Virus record (IMG/VR): IMGVR_UViG_3300032116_000629
Span: 1-36,858 of that record
DNA from: a virus
DNA length: 36,858 bases
Direction: 5' to 3' (one strand)
Below are positions 1 to 7,006 of this stretch, piece by piece (position 1 is the stretch's first letter; each line of letters starts with the position of its first letter). The position numbers and the translations under genes are program-made. The notes under the pieces are model-generated. The model worked only from the letters and a program-made list of their open reading frames with translations, had not been told where the DNA came from and did not search any database.

Positions 1-126
1 GAGAACCACTGGGACTGCACCAAGTGCGGGCGCTTCCGCTATATGCGGCGGCACCACATGCGTGGCGATGCCTCGAAGGGCTTCGTCAAGAAGAGCTACA
101 ACGTCACAACGGAGGATGCAAAGTGA
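1..126 (+). CDS. C-terminal fragment of a small Cys-containing protein (cut by window edge)
   Basis: Frame 1 is open from the first base to a TGA at 124-126, giving the last 41 residues of a protein whose start lies outside the window. Near the beginning of the fragment is HWDCTKCGRF, a CxxC knuckle, followed by HH and a basic tail. This looks like half of a zinc-ribbon or zinc-finger site, but the partner cysteines are not visible. The stop overlaps the GTG start of the next gene (GTGA), the same coupling used elsewhere in this operon, which supports a real coding end. Function unknown; it could be a DNA-binding or nuclease-associated zinc protein. Confidence 0.6.
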   Translation, partial: ENHWDCTKCGRFRYMRRHHMRGDASKGFVKKSYNVTTEDAK

Positions 127-428
127 CACTTGAAGGCAAGAAGTTCGATGACGGCAAGCTACCATACGATTTACTACCGGGTGATGCCATCGAAGAGATC
201 GTGAAGGTCTTGCAGTTCGGCGCGGTCAAGTACGGTGAGCGCAACTGGGAGAAGGGTATGAAGTGGAACCGCCCCTTCGCTGCGCTGATGCGCCATATGT
301 GGGCATGGTGGAGGGGTGAGGGGAAGGACCCCGAGACAGGTTTGTCGCACCTTGCCCACGCTGGCTGCTGCATATTGTTTCTTCTGAGTTACACACTGCG
401 TGGCCTAGGTGAGGATAACAGACCATGA
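123..428 (+). CDS. dATP/dGTP diphosphohydrolase-like protein (MazZ / DUF5664 family)
   Basis: A 101-aa protein starting at GTG 123, which overlaps the preceding stop; a longer upstream ATG in this frame (position 24) would run through the previous gene and is disfavoured. Seen in sequence: KFDDGKLPYDLLP at residues 7-19, GAVKYGERNW at 33-42, RH at 57-58, GEGKDPETG at 65-73 and HLAHA at 76-80. This order matches the all-alpha MazG-like phage family named dATP/dGTP diphosphohydrolase N-terminal domain. Members hydrolyse purine dNTPs to dNMP and pyrophosphate; E24/E25, H58, E66, D69, E71 and H76/H79 are plausible metal or substrate ligands. In 2-aminoadenine phages MazZ makes dGMP for the PurZ pathway, but the family also occurs in phages without that pathway. 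The next gene overlaps by ATGA. Family assignment is fairly sure; the exact substrate is inferred. Confidence 0.8.
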   Translation: MTLEGKKFDDGKLPYDLLPGDAIEEIVKVLQFGAVKYGERNWEKGMKWNRPFAALMRHMWAWWRGEGKDPETGLSHLAHAGCCILFLLSYTLRGLGEDNRP

Positions 429-601
429 CTGACCCGAAGATGACCCGCGCTGAGATGGCGTTCAACGCCATGATGAATGCACACAGCGATCTCAAGGACG
501 CCTTGAATACAGACGACTTCTCTAAGCGGTATAAGAAGATAACGAATGCCATGCTGGCACTTGTGGTCGGGATGGATGTATTGAAGAAAGATATACCATG
601 A
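425..601 (+). CDS. Small hypothetical protein, 58 aa
   Basis: ATG at 425 overlaps the upstream stop (ATGA) and the TGA at 599-601 overlaps the next ATG, so the gene sits exactly between two translationally coupled neighbours. The product is Met-rich and probably all helical (MTDPKMTRAEMAF at the N terminus, then a charged segment with RYKK, then a hydrophobic helix AMLALVVGMDVL near residues 42-53). No recognised domain or catalytic motif. The evidence for reality is the perfect fit of both junctions and coding-like composition; no function can be assigned. Confidence 0.6.
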   Translation: MTDPKMTRAEMAFNAMMNAHSDLKDALNTDDFSKRYKKITNAMLALVVGMDVLKKDIP

Positions 602-864
602 AAGCCTACCAGCGTGCGAAGGAACCCGCCAAGGGTAGGGCCGTCCACCGCTTCGTGCGGTGGATATGGCAGCAGACCAATATGCAACGCGCCAGTCAGG
701 AGGACATCGCGCAACGCTCTGGCGTTTCTTCCAGCGCCATGCGAAAGTGGAGGAGCGGGGAGAATAATCCCAAGCTCTCCGACATCGAAGCAGTGATCAA
801 CGCATTGGGCGGTAAGCTCGTAATCAGGATGAACGACGATGACATTGACAGTCCGACAGCTTAA
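598..864 (+). CDS. XRE-type helix-turn-helix regulator, 88 aa
   Basis: ATG 598 overlaps the previous stop (ATGA). The centre of the protein reads SQEDIAQRSGVSSSAMRKW (residues about 33-51) followed by RSGENNPKLSDIEAVINALG, the classic Cro/C1-type HTH pattern: a helix, a GVS turn, a recognition helix with W/R, then the 'p.l.~le.i..aLg' helix. A basic N terminus (KAYQRAKEPAKGRAVHR) precedes it. Such proteins bind operator DNA as dimers and regulate phage promoters. Its position inside the early operon suggests autoregulation or control of early genes, but no operator was identified. Family call is strong; role is inferred. Confidence 0.8.
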   Translation: MKAYQRAKEPAKGRAVHRFVRWIWQQTNMQRASQEDIAQRSGVSSSAMRKWRSGENNPKLSDIEAVINALGGKLVIRMNDDDIDSPTA

Positions 865-1042
865 GAAGGTGATCGAAGGCGGTGGGTATAAGATGCTCAA
901 CGTAGAGACAGGCAAGCACTTCAAGGTGACAGTCGCCAACGGCGAAGGACGAACCGCACGGATCACTGTATCCGTGTCACCGCGCAGCCAGTCGCACTGG
1001 CCGCACTTCGTGCTGGCCGACATCAAGAAGAGGATGCGCTGA
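839..1042 (+). CDS. Small protein, 67 aa, HicA-like in layout
   Basis: The gene overlaps the end of the XRE regulator by 26 nt. It has an AGGA ribosome-binding site at 826-829, 9 nt before ATG 839, and its TGA overlaps the next ATG (TGATG). The predicted order is helix (VRQLKKVIEGGGY), strand with TGKHFKVTV, strand ARITVSVSP, then helix HFVLADIKKRM. This alpha-beta-beta-alpha layout with a His in the first strand resembles the small double-stranded-RNA-binding fold of HicA mRNA interferases, whose core is G-x-H-x-x-(F/Y). The sequence match is weak and residue spacing is not canonical, so it may equally be an unrelated phage protein. Confidence 0.55.
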   Translation: MTLTVRQLKKVIEGGGYKMLNVETGKHFKVTVANGEGRTARITVSVSPRSQSHWPHFVLADIKKRMR

Positions 1043-1353
1043 TGGTATCCAACTTGAAAGTGTACGGTAGCGAGAGCATCACGTTCAACGACTACCGCTC
1101 GAACAACTACCCCGTGGTGCTCCCCAACAAACTGCAAGAGTGGGCAAATCATATACAGCAAGCCAACAACCTGCTCGTCGATGGGAGTGACTTGGCGAAG
1201 TTGCAGATCAGTGAACTCAGCACCCGTGTCAAGGACCTCGAAGAACTGATCCCCGCCATGGCTGATCTTCTTGAGTTCCTCAAGGGGGCGCACCCCGAGA
1301 TACTGAAGGCGTACTACGATACCCGCGCCGCAACCAAGAAGATGGTGACGTGA
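1042..1353 (+). CDS. Hypothetical protein with coiled-coil tendency, 103 aa
   Basis: ATG at 1042 shares its A with the preceding TGA, and the stop at 1351-1353 overlaps the next small gene's ATG. Residues about 30-80 (LQEWANHIQQANNLL, then LAKLQISELSTRVKDLEELI) are heptad-like and probably form a coiled coil or long helix pair. The N terminus (LKVYGSESITFNDYRSNNYPVVLP) is polar and contains NDYRSNNYP. No catalytic motif or known domain recognised. Its tight packing between coupled genes supports expression with the early operon. Confidence 0.65.
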   Translation: MVSNLKVYGSESITFNDYRSNNYPVVLPNKLQEWANHIQQANNLLVDGSDLAKLQISELSTRVKDLEELIPAMADLLEFLKGAHPEILKAYYDTRAATKKMVT

Positions 1354-1514
1354 TGGCGCAGACGATCTTGTTGCTCTCTTCAACTGTGTACTTTGTGGTA
1401 ATGCTTATCCACATACGCACCAAGCTCGACCGGATGGAACACAAGTACGCTGAACTGCGTGTTAGGTATAGGCTCCTCACAGGACTGGACCCCGATGGAC
1501 ATCGTAACGATTGA
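1353..1514 (+). CDS. Small membrane protein, 53 aa
   Basis: ATG 1353 overlaps the upstream TGA (TGATG) and the gene ends at 1514, 20 nt inside the polymerase gene. The N terminus has one hydrophobic stretch, ILLLSSTVYFVVMLIHI (residues 5-21), followed by a basic, polar tail (RTKLDRMEHKYAELRVRYR), the layout of a single-span protein with a cytoplasmic helix. Too short for domain recognition. It might be a phage inner-membrane protein acting on the host, but nothing in the sequence shows a specific job. Confidence 0.5.
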   Translation: MAQTILLLSSTVYFVVMLIHIRTKLDRMEHKYAELRVRYRLLTGLDPDGHRND

Positions 1515-3381
1515 CTTTGAAACCTACTATGACCGGGAGTACTCCCTGTCGAAGATGACCACTGAAGCCTATGTGCGCGACATCCGTTTCGAGGTGATCG
1601 GCGTGGGCATCAAGGTCAACAACCATCCGACTGACTGGTACAGCGGCAGCGATCCCGGTCGCTTTCTGCGGTCGCTCAACTACACGAACAAGGCGATCCT
1701 CTGCCATAACACCGCCTTCGACGGTGCCATCCTGTCGTGGCATTTCCACATCCAGCCCAAGCTCTGGCTGGACACGCTCTCCATGGCGCGGCCCCTGCAC
1801 AACGTCACGGTCGGCGGCAGTCTCAAGAACCTCGTCTCGCACTACCAGTTGGGCGCGAAGGGCGACGAAGTGATCAACGCGATGGGCAAGCGCCGCAATG
1901 ACTTCTCGCCAGAAGAACTTAAGCGTTACGCATCCTACTGCGTCAACGATGTGGACCTGACATACAAGCTGTTCCACAAGATGAAGGGGCGGTTCACCCC
2001 TGAAGAACTCCGGGTGATCGACATCACCATGCGCATGTACACTGAGCCAACCATTGAACTGGACCGGGCGCTGCTCGACCAGCACCTTCACGATGTGGTG
2101 AACCGCAAGACCGATCTCGTCAGTCAGCTTGGACTGGACTGCACCGAGGAAGAAGCCAAGTCCATGCTGATGAGCAACGACAAGTTCGCCAACTTCCTCT
2201 CTACCCTTGGTGTTCTCCCACCATTGAAGGTCAGCCCCAAGACGGGCAAGGCTGCATATGCTTTCAGCAAGACGGACAAGGCGTTCACCGCCCTGCTGGA
2301 ACACGAGGACCCATGGGTGCAGAACGCCGTGGCCGCACGGCTTGGCGTCAAGTCCACCATTGAACAATCCCGTACTCAGTCTCTTATCGGCGTATCCAAT
2401 CGTGGCTCGTTGCCCATCATGCTGAACTACTACGGAGCGCACACCGGACGCTTCAGCGGTGGCGACAAGATGAACCTCCAGAACCTCCCTCGCGGTGGTG
2501 CCCTGCGCAAATCCCTCTGCGCCCCCAAGGGGAAAGTTCTTATCGCCAGCGACAGTTCGCAGATCGAAGCCCGTATGGTGGCATGGGTGTCGGAACAGAA
2601 CGATCTGCTGCAAGCCTTCCGCGAGGGGCGTGACGTGTACTCCGAGTTCGCCAGTGAGGTCTATGGCAAGAAGGTCACCAAGGCCGACAAGGTGGAACGC
2701 TTCGTCGGCAAGACCTGCATCCTTGGACTGGGCTACGGTATGGGTGCCCTCAAGTTCCGCGACACGCTGGCCCTTGGGCAGGGCGGCATCAAGGTGGAGA
2801 TCGAAGCCGGGGATGCGCAGCGCATCGTCCACCTATACCGCAACAAGAACCACCGCATCGCCGGGTTCTGGAACCGTTGCGGGCGCGTGCTGGATGATCT
2901 CGTGGGTCAGCGCAGCGGGCAGGTCCTGCCCATGCGCTCCATGCTCGACTACAAAGACAACGCCATCATCCTCCCCAGTGGACTGCCTATTACTTATCCG
3001 CTGTTGCGTGCCAGCGAGAGCGGCGACGGGTACTTCTACATTGCTGACGGCAGGAGCTACCGCAAGGCGGTGGTCAACAGACTGACAGGCGACAGCAGCG
3101 ATGGTCTGCCGTGGGTGCGCATCTACGGCGGCAAGGTTACGGAAAACATAGTTCAAGCATTGGCGAGGATCGTGGTGACAGGCCAGATGGTCGCCATTGC
3201 GAAGCGGTATAAAATCGTGCTTCAAGTCCATGACGAGATCGTGTGCTGTGTCGATGAGGACGAGGCCGAGGAAGCCAAGGCGTTCATCATGCAGTGCATG
3301 TCCACCCCTCCGTCGTGGGCACCGGACCTCCCTGTCGCTTGCGAAGCAGATATTGGCTACAACTATGGAGATGCCAAGTGA
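1495..3381 (+). CDS. Family A DNA polymerase with DEDDy 3'-5' exonuclease domain
   Basis: Replicative polymerase, 628 aa. ATG 1495 is chosen because the exonuclease fold starts at once (DIVTIDFET); an in-frame GTG at 1459 is less likely. Exonuclease motifs: D7/E9 in IDFET, D76 in HNTAFD, and YCVND with Y148 and D152 (DEDDy type). Polymerase motifs: A, SDSSQIEAR with D353; B (O helix), R402-x3-K406-x7-Y414-G; C, QVHDE with H579-D580-E581. All catalytic residues are present, so it should be active with proofreading; no 5' nuclease domain is present. In motif B the residue equivalent to E. coli Phe762 is Leu410. It is followed by a GTGA-overlapping small gene and lies in one operon with primase-helicase, nucleases and SSB-like protein. 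Very confident. Confidence 0.96.
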   Translation: MDIVTIDFETYYDREYSLSKMTTEAYVRDIRFEVIGVGIKVNNHPTDWYSGSDPGRFLRSLNYTNKAILCHNTAFDGAILSWHFHIQPKLWLDTLSMARPLHNVTVGGSLKNLVSHYQLGAKGDEVINAMGKRRNDFSPEELKRYASYCVNDVDLTYKLFHKMKGRFTPEELRVIDITMRMYTEPTIELDRALLDQHLHDVVNRKTDLVSQLGLDCTEEEAKSMLMSNDKFANFLSTLGVLPPLKVSPKTGKAAYAFSKTDKAFTALLEHEDPWVQNAVAARLGVKSTIEQSRTQSLIGVSNRGSLPIMLNYYGAHTGRFSGGDKMNLQNLPRGGALRKSLCAPKGKVLIASDSSQIEARMVAWVSEQNDLLQAFREGRDVYSEFASEVYGKKVTKADKVERFVGKTCILGLGYGMGALKFRDTLALGQGGIKVEIEAGDAQRIVHLYRNKNHRIAGFWNRCGRVLDDLVGQRSGQVLPMRSMLDYKDNAIILPSGLPITYPLLRASESGDGYFYIADGRSYRKAVVNRLTGDSSDGLPWVRIYGGKVTENIVQALARIVVTGQMVAIAKRYKIVLQVHDEIVCCVDEDEAEEAKAFIMQCMSTPPSWAPDLPVACEADIGYNYGDAK

Positions 3382-3557
3382 GTGAAGCTGATCTCGAAGT
3401 CGTCAACCGCGCGTTGGGCGAAGCTCTGCGCAAGGCAGAGGCAGACGTACTCATGCTGCGCAATGGCCTAGCGTTGGTCATCGGTGTGCTGAAAGTCGCG
3501 GGCTACTACAGTTTGGCTGACAAGATGTGGGAAGTCCTGAAGGAGACAGAGCGGTGA
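3378..3557 (+). CDS. Small hypothetical protein, 59 aa
   Basis: GTG at 3378 overlaps the polymerase stop (GTGA); longer in-frame readings from 3294 would be buried in the polymerase gene. The product begins VSEADLEVVNRALGEALRKAEAD and appears wholly helical, with a hydrophobic central helix LALVIGVLKVAGYYSLA (about residues 30-46), perhaps amphipathic rather than membrane-spanning. No known domain. It overlaps the next gene by GTGA, so translation of this small pair is probably coupled to the polymerase. Confidence 0.6.
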   Translation: MSEADLEVVNRALGEALRKAEADVLMLRNGLALVIGVLKVAGYYSLADKMWEVLKETER

Positions 3558-3790
3558 GGGGGCACAACAGTTTCGGCAAGTTCATGTCGCAGTACCACGA
3601 TCTGAAGCGGGCGCACGCCGCGTTGGAGAAGCGGGAGAAAGCAGAGTTGGTCTTGCTTTACGAGGTGCATGACGAACTGCGGCAGATCGCATCTGTCCTG
3701 CGCCTTCACGGACTTACCGAACCCGCGAACCGCACCAACAAGCTGTGGGACAAAGTCGCTACAGTACTCATGGAGGTGCTCCCCCTATGA
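3554..3790 (+). CDS. Small hypothetical protein, 78 aa
   Basis: GTG 3554 overlaps the preceding TGA and the stop overlaps ATG 3787, so the reading is fixed by its neighbours. The protein is charged and helical (SQYHDLKRAHAALEKREKAELVLLYEVHDEL around residues 12-42 forms a likely coiled coil). It shares general character with the preceding 59-aa protein, including a Leu/Tyr-rich hydrophobic helix, but no convincing homology is visible. Function unknown. Confidence 0.6.
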   Translation: MRGHNSFGKFMSQYHDLKRAHAALEKREKAELVLLYEVHDELRQIASVLRLHGLTEPANRTNKLWDKVATVLMEVLPL

Positions 3791-4062
3791 AGCGCCAGTC
3801 CCTCCGCGATGAGATCATCAGGCTCTACACAGTAGAGAAGAAGACGGTCACCGAGATCGCCAAGATCATGGGGTGCAGCAAGCCCAACGTGTCGATGGCA
3901 ATCAAGCGGGCGCTGAGATGGAACCAAGTCATCTCGCCGCTGCTCCCTGAGTTCATCGTCTCGTGGATCATGGACGAAGCTGTTAGGCAGGATAAACCAC
4001 CTGCAACAGTCGCACGGGACATAATCATTAAAGCCTATCACACAGCAAAGGAAAGCGAATGA
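3787..4062 (+). CDS. Helix-turn-helix protein, 91 aa
   Basis: ATG 3787 overlaps the upstream stop (ATGA); an upstream ATG at 3745 would lie inside the previous gene. Residues about 5-41 contain LRDEIIRLYTVEKKTVTEIAK followed by IMGCSKPNVSMAIKRAL, a homeodomain-like/sigma-region-4-like HTH in which TVTEIA and the SKPNVS turn precede a recognition helix. The C-terminal half (LPEFIVSWIMDEAVRQDKPPATVARDIII) resembles a second small helical unit of the kind found in DNA-binding phage proteins. Probably DNA-binding; target unknown. It is coupled by ATGA to the dCMP deaminase gene. Confidence 0.65.
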   Translation: MKRQSLRDEIIRLYTVEKKTVTEIAKIMGCSKPNVSMAIKRALRWNQVISPLLPEFIVSWIMDEAVRQDKPPATVARDIIIKAYHTAKESE

Positions 4063-4481
4063 CCCCGTCTTGGAAAGACTACTTCATGTCGATGGCTGAG
4101 CTTGTCGCCAGCAAGTCGAAGGACCCCAGCACCAAGGTCGGCTGCGTGGTTGTGACCGAGGACAAGGTCGTGGCAGCGACCGGATACAACGGCCTACCTC
4201 GTGGCGTCCAAGACAGGAGCGAGCGCATGGAGCGTCCTGCAAAATATCTTTGGACTAGCCATGCCGAGGAGAACGCGGTTGCACAAGCTGCACGGGTGGG
4301 GGCCAAGCTCAAGGGCGGCACCGCCTTCGTCACACACCACCCTTGTTCGCGCTGTGCGCGTTCGCTTATACAGGCGGGGGTCACCACGGTGGTGATCGGC
4401 AACGGCACGACTTCCATGCCCGACGAGGAGTTCGACGTTGCCCGTGTGATGTTCCTCGAAGCGGGAGTTGAAGTGCGATGA
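4059..4481 (+). CDS. Deoxycytidylate (dCMP) deaminase
   Basis: A 140-aa zinc-dependent deaminase converting dCMP to dUMP, feeding dTMP synthesis for phage DNA. The zinc and catalytic residues are visible: H68-A-E70 (SHAEENAV) with E70 as proton shuttle, and PCSRC with C96 and C99. The N terminus (MTPSWKDYFMSMAELVASKSKDPSTKVG) and the GYNGLPRGVQD segment at about 42-52 are typical of dCMP deaminases rather than cytidine or tRNA deaminases. Overlaps with both neighbours are ATGA. No thymidylate synthase lies in this window, so the host enzyme or a phage gene elsewhere would use the dUMP. Confidence 0.92.
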   Translation: MTPSWKDYFMSMAELVASKSKDPSTKVGCVVVTEDKVVAATGYNGLPRGVQDRSERMERPAKYLWTSHAEENAVAQAARVGAKLKGGTAFVTHHPCSRCARSLIQAGVTTVVIGNGTTSMPDEEFDVARVMFLEAGVEVR

Positions 4482-5137
4482 CCAAGCTGACCCACTCCTA
4501 CTCGTCCATCAAGATGTACATGAACTGCCCGCTGAGATACTACCACCAGCGGATCAGGAAGGCGGTCAGCGACCCCGGCAGCGAAGCCACGCACCATGGT
4601 GAGCGCATCCACAAGTTCTTGGAGGACCGCCTCAAGACGAACACCGAGCTTCCGCAGGAGGCGGCGCACTACGAGCCATTGACCACGGCGATCATCGACA
4701 GCCTTGGCGCGGGCGAACTGCTGGTCGAACAGGAACTCACGCTGAACGTCGAACTCAAGCCCACCGGATGGTCTGACGATGACGCATGGCTGCGCACGAA
4801 GATCGACGTACTGGTAATAAATCAGAAGGATGCAAAGGTCCTCGACTGGAAGACCGGCAAGCGCAAACCCGACTTCGATCAGCTTGAACTCTATGCCCTG
4901 CAAATCTTCACGCACTACCCAGAGGTCGAGCGTGTCGCCGTGGGCTTCGTCTGGTTGAAGGACAAGGCCATGGACCGCGAAGTCTACATGCGACAGGATG
5001 CCGCAACACTGTGGACGAAACTCCTTACACAGATTAAGCGCATAGAAAAGTCAGTAGAAACAGATAATTGGCCCGCCCGCCCCAGCGGATTGTGCCGTTT
5101 CTGCCCTGCACGACACCTGTGTCCTTCTGCCCAGTAA
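4478..5137 (+). CDS. PD-(D/E)XK nuclease, Cas4/RecB-like, probable Fe-S cluster
   Basis: A 219-aa protein. The N terminus has SYSSIKMYMNCPLRYYH, the hallmark S-x-S-x-C-P start of RecB/Cas4 nucleases, then GERIHKFLE (motif I His), D110 in KIDVLV, D123-W-K125 in LDWKTGK, and QLELYALQ as the Q-x-x-x-Y helix. Cysteines C17, C206, C209 and C215 (CRFCPARHLC at the end) are arranged as in Cas4/AddB iron-sulfur nucleases. Such enzymes cut single-strand or end-bearing DNA and work in recombination or end processing. It sits beside a VRR-NUC nuclease and an SNF2 helicase, the module often found with phage family A polymerases. The phage is unlikely to use it for CRISPR adaptation, as no cas genes are seen. 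Confidence 0.9.
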   Translation: MTKLTHSYSSIKMYMNCPLRYYHQRIRKAVSDPGSEATHHGERIHKFLEDRLKTNTELPQEAAHYEPLTTAIIDSLGAGELLVEQELTLNVELKPTGWSDDDAWLRTKIDVLVINQKDAKVLDWKTGKRKPDFDQLELYALQIFTHYPEVERVAVGFVWLKDKAMDREVYMRQDAATLWTKLLTQIKRIEKSVETDNWPARPSGLCRFCPARHLCPSAQ

Positions 5138-5169
5138 CTTGACAACGATGTAAACCGGAATTACCTTCG

Positions 5170-5496
5170 ATGACACCAGAGGGAAAGATCAAGGCTAGGG
5201 TCGATAAGCTTCTCCACCAGTACAAGGTATGGTTCTACAGCCCACAAGCTGGACCTTACGGACGTGCTGGTATTCCTGATCGTGTGGCGATTGTGCGAGG
5301 CCAGTTCGTAGGCATCGAAGTCAAAGCCGACAGGACCAAGAAGCCCACCCAGTTGCAGCGCAACTGTATGGCTAAGATCGAAGCCGCTGGTGGCAAGTGT
5401 TTTGTCGTTTGCGATGTTGAAACATTGAAACTGTTAGAGGACTACCTGAATGCTGGTGCTTCCCAAAGCAAGGGCGCTTCTGCTGAAACTGAGTAA
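5170..5496 (+). CDS. VRR-NUC domain nuclease
   Basis: A 108-aa single-domain protein. The restriction-endonuclease-like core is clear: GRAGIPDRVAI (D37), GIEVKA (E50, K52) and PTQLQRN (Q61/Q63), the D...ExK...Q pattern of VRR-NUC proteins, which as stand-alone phage/bacterial forms cleave branched DNA such as Holliday junctions. ATG 5170 follows a 32-nt gap with only a weak purine run (CGGAA, 5156-5160) as ribosome-binding site. The 3' end overlaps the helicase gene by 47 nt. Role inferred: resolution of replication or recombination intermediates together with the adjacent helicase. Confidence 0.9.
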   Translation: MTPEGKIKARVDKLLHQYKVWFYSPQAGPYGRAGIPDRVAIVRGQFVGIEVKADRTKKPTQLQRNCMAKIEAAGGKCFVVCDVETLKLLEDYLNAGASQSKGASAETE

Positions 5497-7000
5497 CCCG
5501 CACCGGGTACTCGAAGCGGTTCCTTCCGCCAAACAAGTCAACATCAAGGGTAACGAAGCGGTCGTGGTTCCGCTGCGGCTCGAAGAGGCATCGGCCCTGC
5601 AAGCTCTGGGCTTCGATGTTCCGTCTCCCATCCTCCACTTCTACGACTGGCAGGGACGGTTCCAACCCTATGACCATCAGAAGCAGACGGCGTCCTTCCT
5701 GACCCTCAATCAGAAAGCCATCGTGCTGAACGACATTGGCACGGGCAAGACGCAGAGCGCACTGTGGGCGGCTGACTATCTCATATCGATTGGCGCGGTG
5801 AAGAAGGTGCTGATCCTGTCGCCCCTGTCAACGCTGAAGCGCGTCTGGGATGACGCTGTCTTCACCAACTTTGTCTCACGCAAGAGCGTGGTGCTTCATG
5901 GTAGCGCAGAGCGCCGCAAGAAGCTGCTCAAGACCGAGGCCGACTTCTACATCATCAACCATGATGGGTTCGGGATCATTGCCGACGAGTGCCATGATAT
6001 GTTTGACTTGCTCATCGTGGACGAAGCTGCTGTACTGCGGAACCCCAGCACAAGACGTTTCAAGGAAGTCCGTAACTGGATGGCCCGCAACCCCGACACC
6101 CGCCTGTGGCTGATGACCGGAACCCCGACACCGAATGAACCATCGGATGCGTGGGCGCTGGCGCGGCTGGTCGATAGCCCGTTCATCCCCAAGACCTACA
6201 CCGCCTTCCGCGAACAGGTGATGATGAAGATCAGGCAGTACACTTGGGTGCCCCGCCCCGAGAGCGTGGAGATCGTGCGCCATGTGCTGCACCCGGCGAT
6301 CCGCTATACCCGCGACGAGTGTTTCGATCTGCCCGACACCGTATTCCAAACTCGTCAGGTAGAACTCACGCCGGATCAGCGCAAGCATTACGACCGTATG
6401 ATCCGCCACCTGATCACCGAGGCCGAGGAGGGCGCGATCACCGCCGTCAACGAAGCCGTCAAGATGCAGAAGCTGATCCAGATTTCCTGCGGTGTTGCTT
6501 ATGGAGAAGATGGTCAGAATATCGAACTCGATTGTTCGCCGCGCATCAATGCCGTCAAGGAAGTGATCGAAGAGGCGGGCGGCAAGATCATCGTGTTCGT
6601 GCCGCTGACGGGTACACTGCGTATGTTGGAGCGCGAGATCGGCAAGGACTACACCGTAGGCGTGGTCAACGGAGAAGTCAGCAGCAACAAGCGCAACGAA
6701 ATCTTCCAGAACTTCCAGCACTCGCCGCATCCGCAGGTGCTGATCGCACACCCGGCTACCATGGCGCACGGCCTGACACTGACATCGGCGTCAACCATCG
6801 TGTGGTACGGGCCGATCACCAGCAATGAACAATATGTCCAAGCTAACGGACGTGTCGAACGCATCGGTAAGAAGCACGCATCCAATGTGGTTCATATCGA
6901 AGCTACGGACTTGGAGTACAAAATGTACAGCCGTCTCCAGAGCAAGCAGAAGCTCCAAGGTCTGCTGCTCGAAATGATCCAACAGGATACAACGAGGTAA
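5450..7000 (+). CDS. SNF2/DEAD-type superfamily 2 helicase
   Basis: A 516-aa ATP-dependent DNA translocase. Motif Q/I region: YDHQKQTASF then NDIGTGKT with K100 (Walker A); Walker B LIVDEAA with D191-E192; motif III LMTGTPTPNEP; motif V around LTSASTIVWYG; motif VI QANGRVERIGK with R468 and R471. This is the SNF2-like phage helicase layout, near full size for the short phage type. An AGAGG site at 5436-5440 lies 9 nt before ATG 5450, so the 47-nt overlap with VRR-NUC is probably real and translationally coupled. It likely remodels replication forks or recombination intermediates with the nucleases upstream. Confidence 0.94.
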   Translation: MLVLPKARALLLKLSNPHRVLEAVPSAKQVNIKGNEAVVVPLRLEEASALQALGFDVPSPILHFYDWQGRFQPYDHQKQTASFLTLNQKAIVLNDIGTGKTQSALWAADYLISIGAVKKVLILSPLSTLKRVWDDAVFTNFVSRKSVVLHGSAERRKKLLKTEADFYIINHDGFGIIADECHDMFDLLIVDEAAVLRNPSTRRFKEVRNWMARNPDTRLWLMTGTPTPNEPSDAWALARLVDSPFIPKTYTAFREQVMMKIRQYTWVPRPESVEIVRHVLHPAIRYTRDECFDLPDTVFQTRQVELTPDQRKHYDRMIRHLITEAEEGAITAVNEAVKMQKLIQISCGVAYGEDGQNIELDCSPRINAVKEVIEEAGGKIIVFVPLTGTLRMLEREIGKDYTVGVVNGEVSSNKRNEIFQNFQHSPHPQVLIAHPATMAHGLTLTSASTIVWYGPITSNEQYVQANGRVERIGKKHASNVVHIEATDLEYKMYSRLQSKQKLQGLLLEMIQQDTTR

Positions 7001-7006
7001 AGGACC

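Noticed and set aside
24-122. Upstream ATG extension of the MazZ-like gene
   Set aside because: It runs through the coding end of the preceding gene in another frame and adds sequence foreign to the family; GTG 123 gives the usual start and GTGA coupling.
1477-2832. 451-aa ORF antisense to the polymerase
   Set aside because: The polymerase on the other strand has all catalytic motifs; the antisense frame has no recognisable domain and is a GC-rich codon shadow.
4478-5137. Phage-borne CRISPR adaptation gene cas4
   Set aside because: The protein is Cas4/RecB-like, but no cas1, cas2 or array is present, and its neighbours are replication and recombination genes.
5139-5167. TTGACA-17-TACCTT promoter candidate before the VRR-NUC gene
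   Set aside because: The -35 is perfect but the -10 is poor, and transcription would begin inside the coding sequence starting at 5170; the VRR-NUC protein needs its N terminus.
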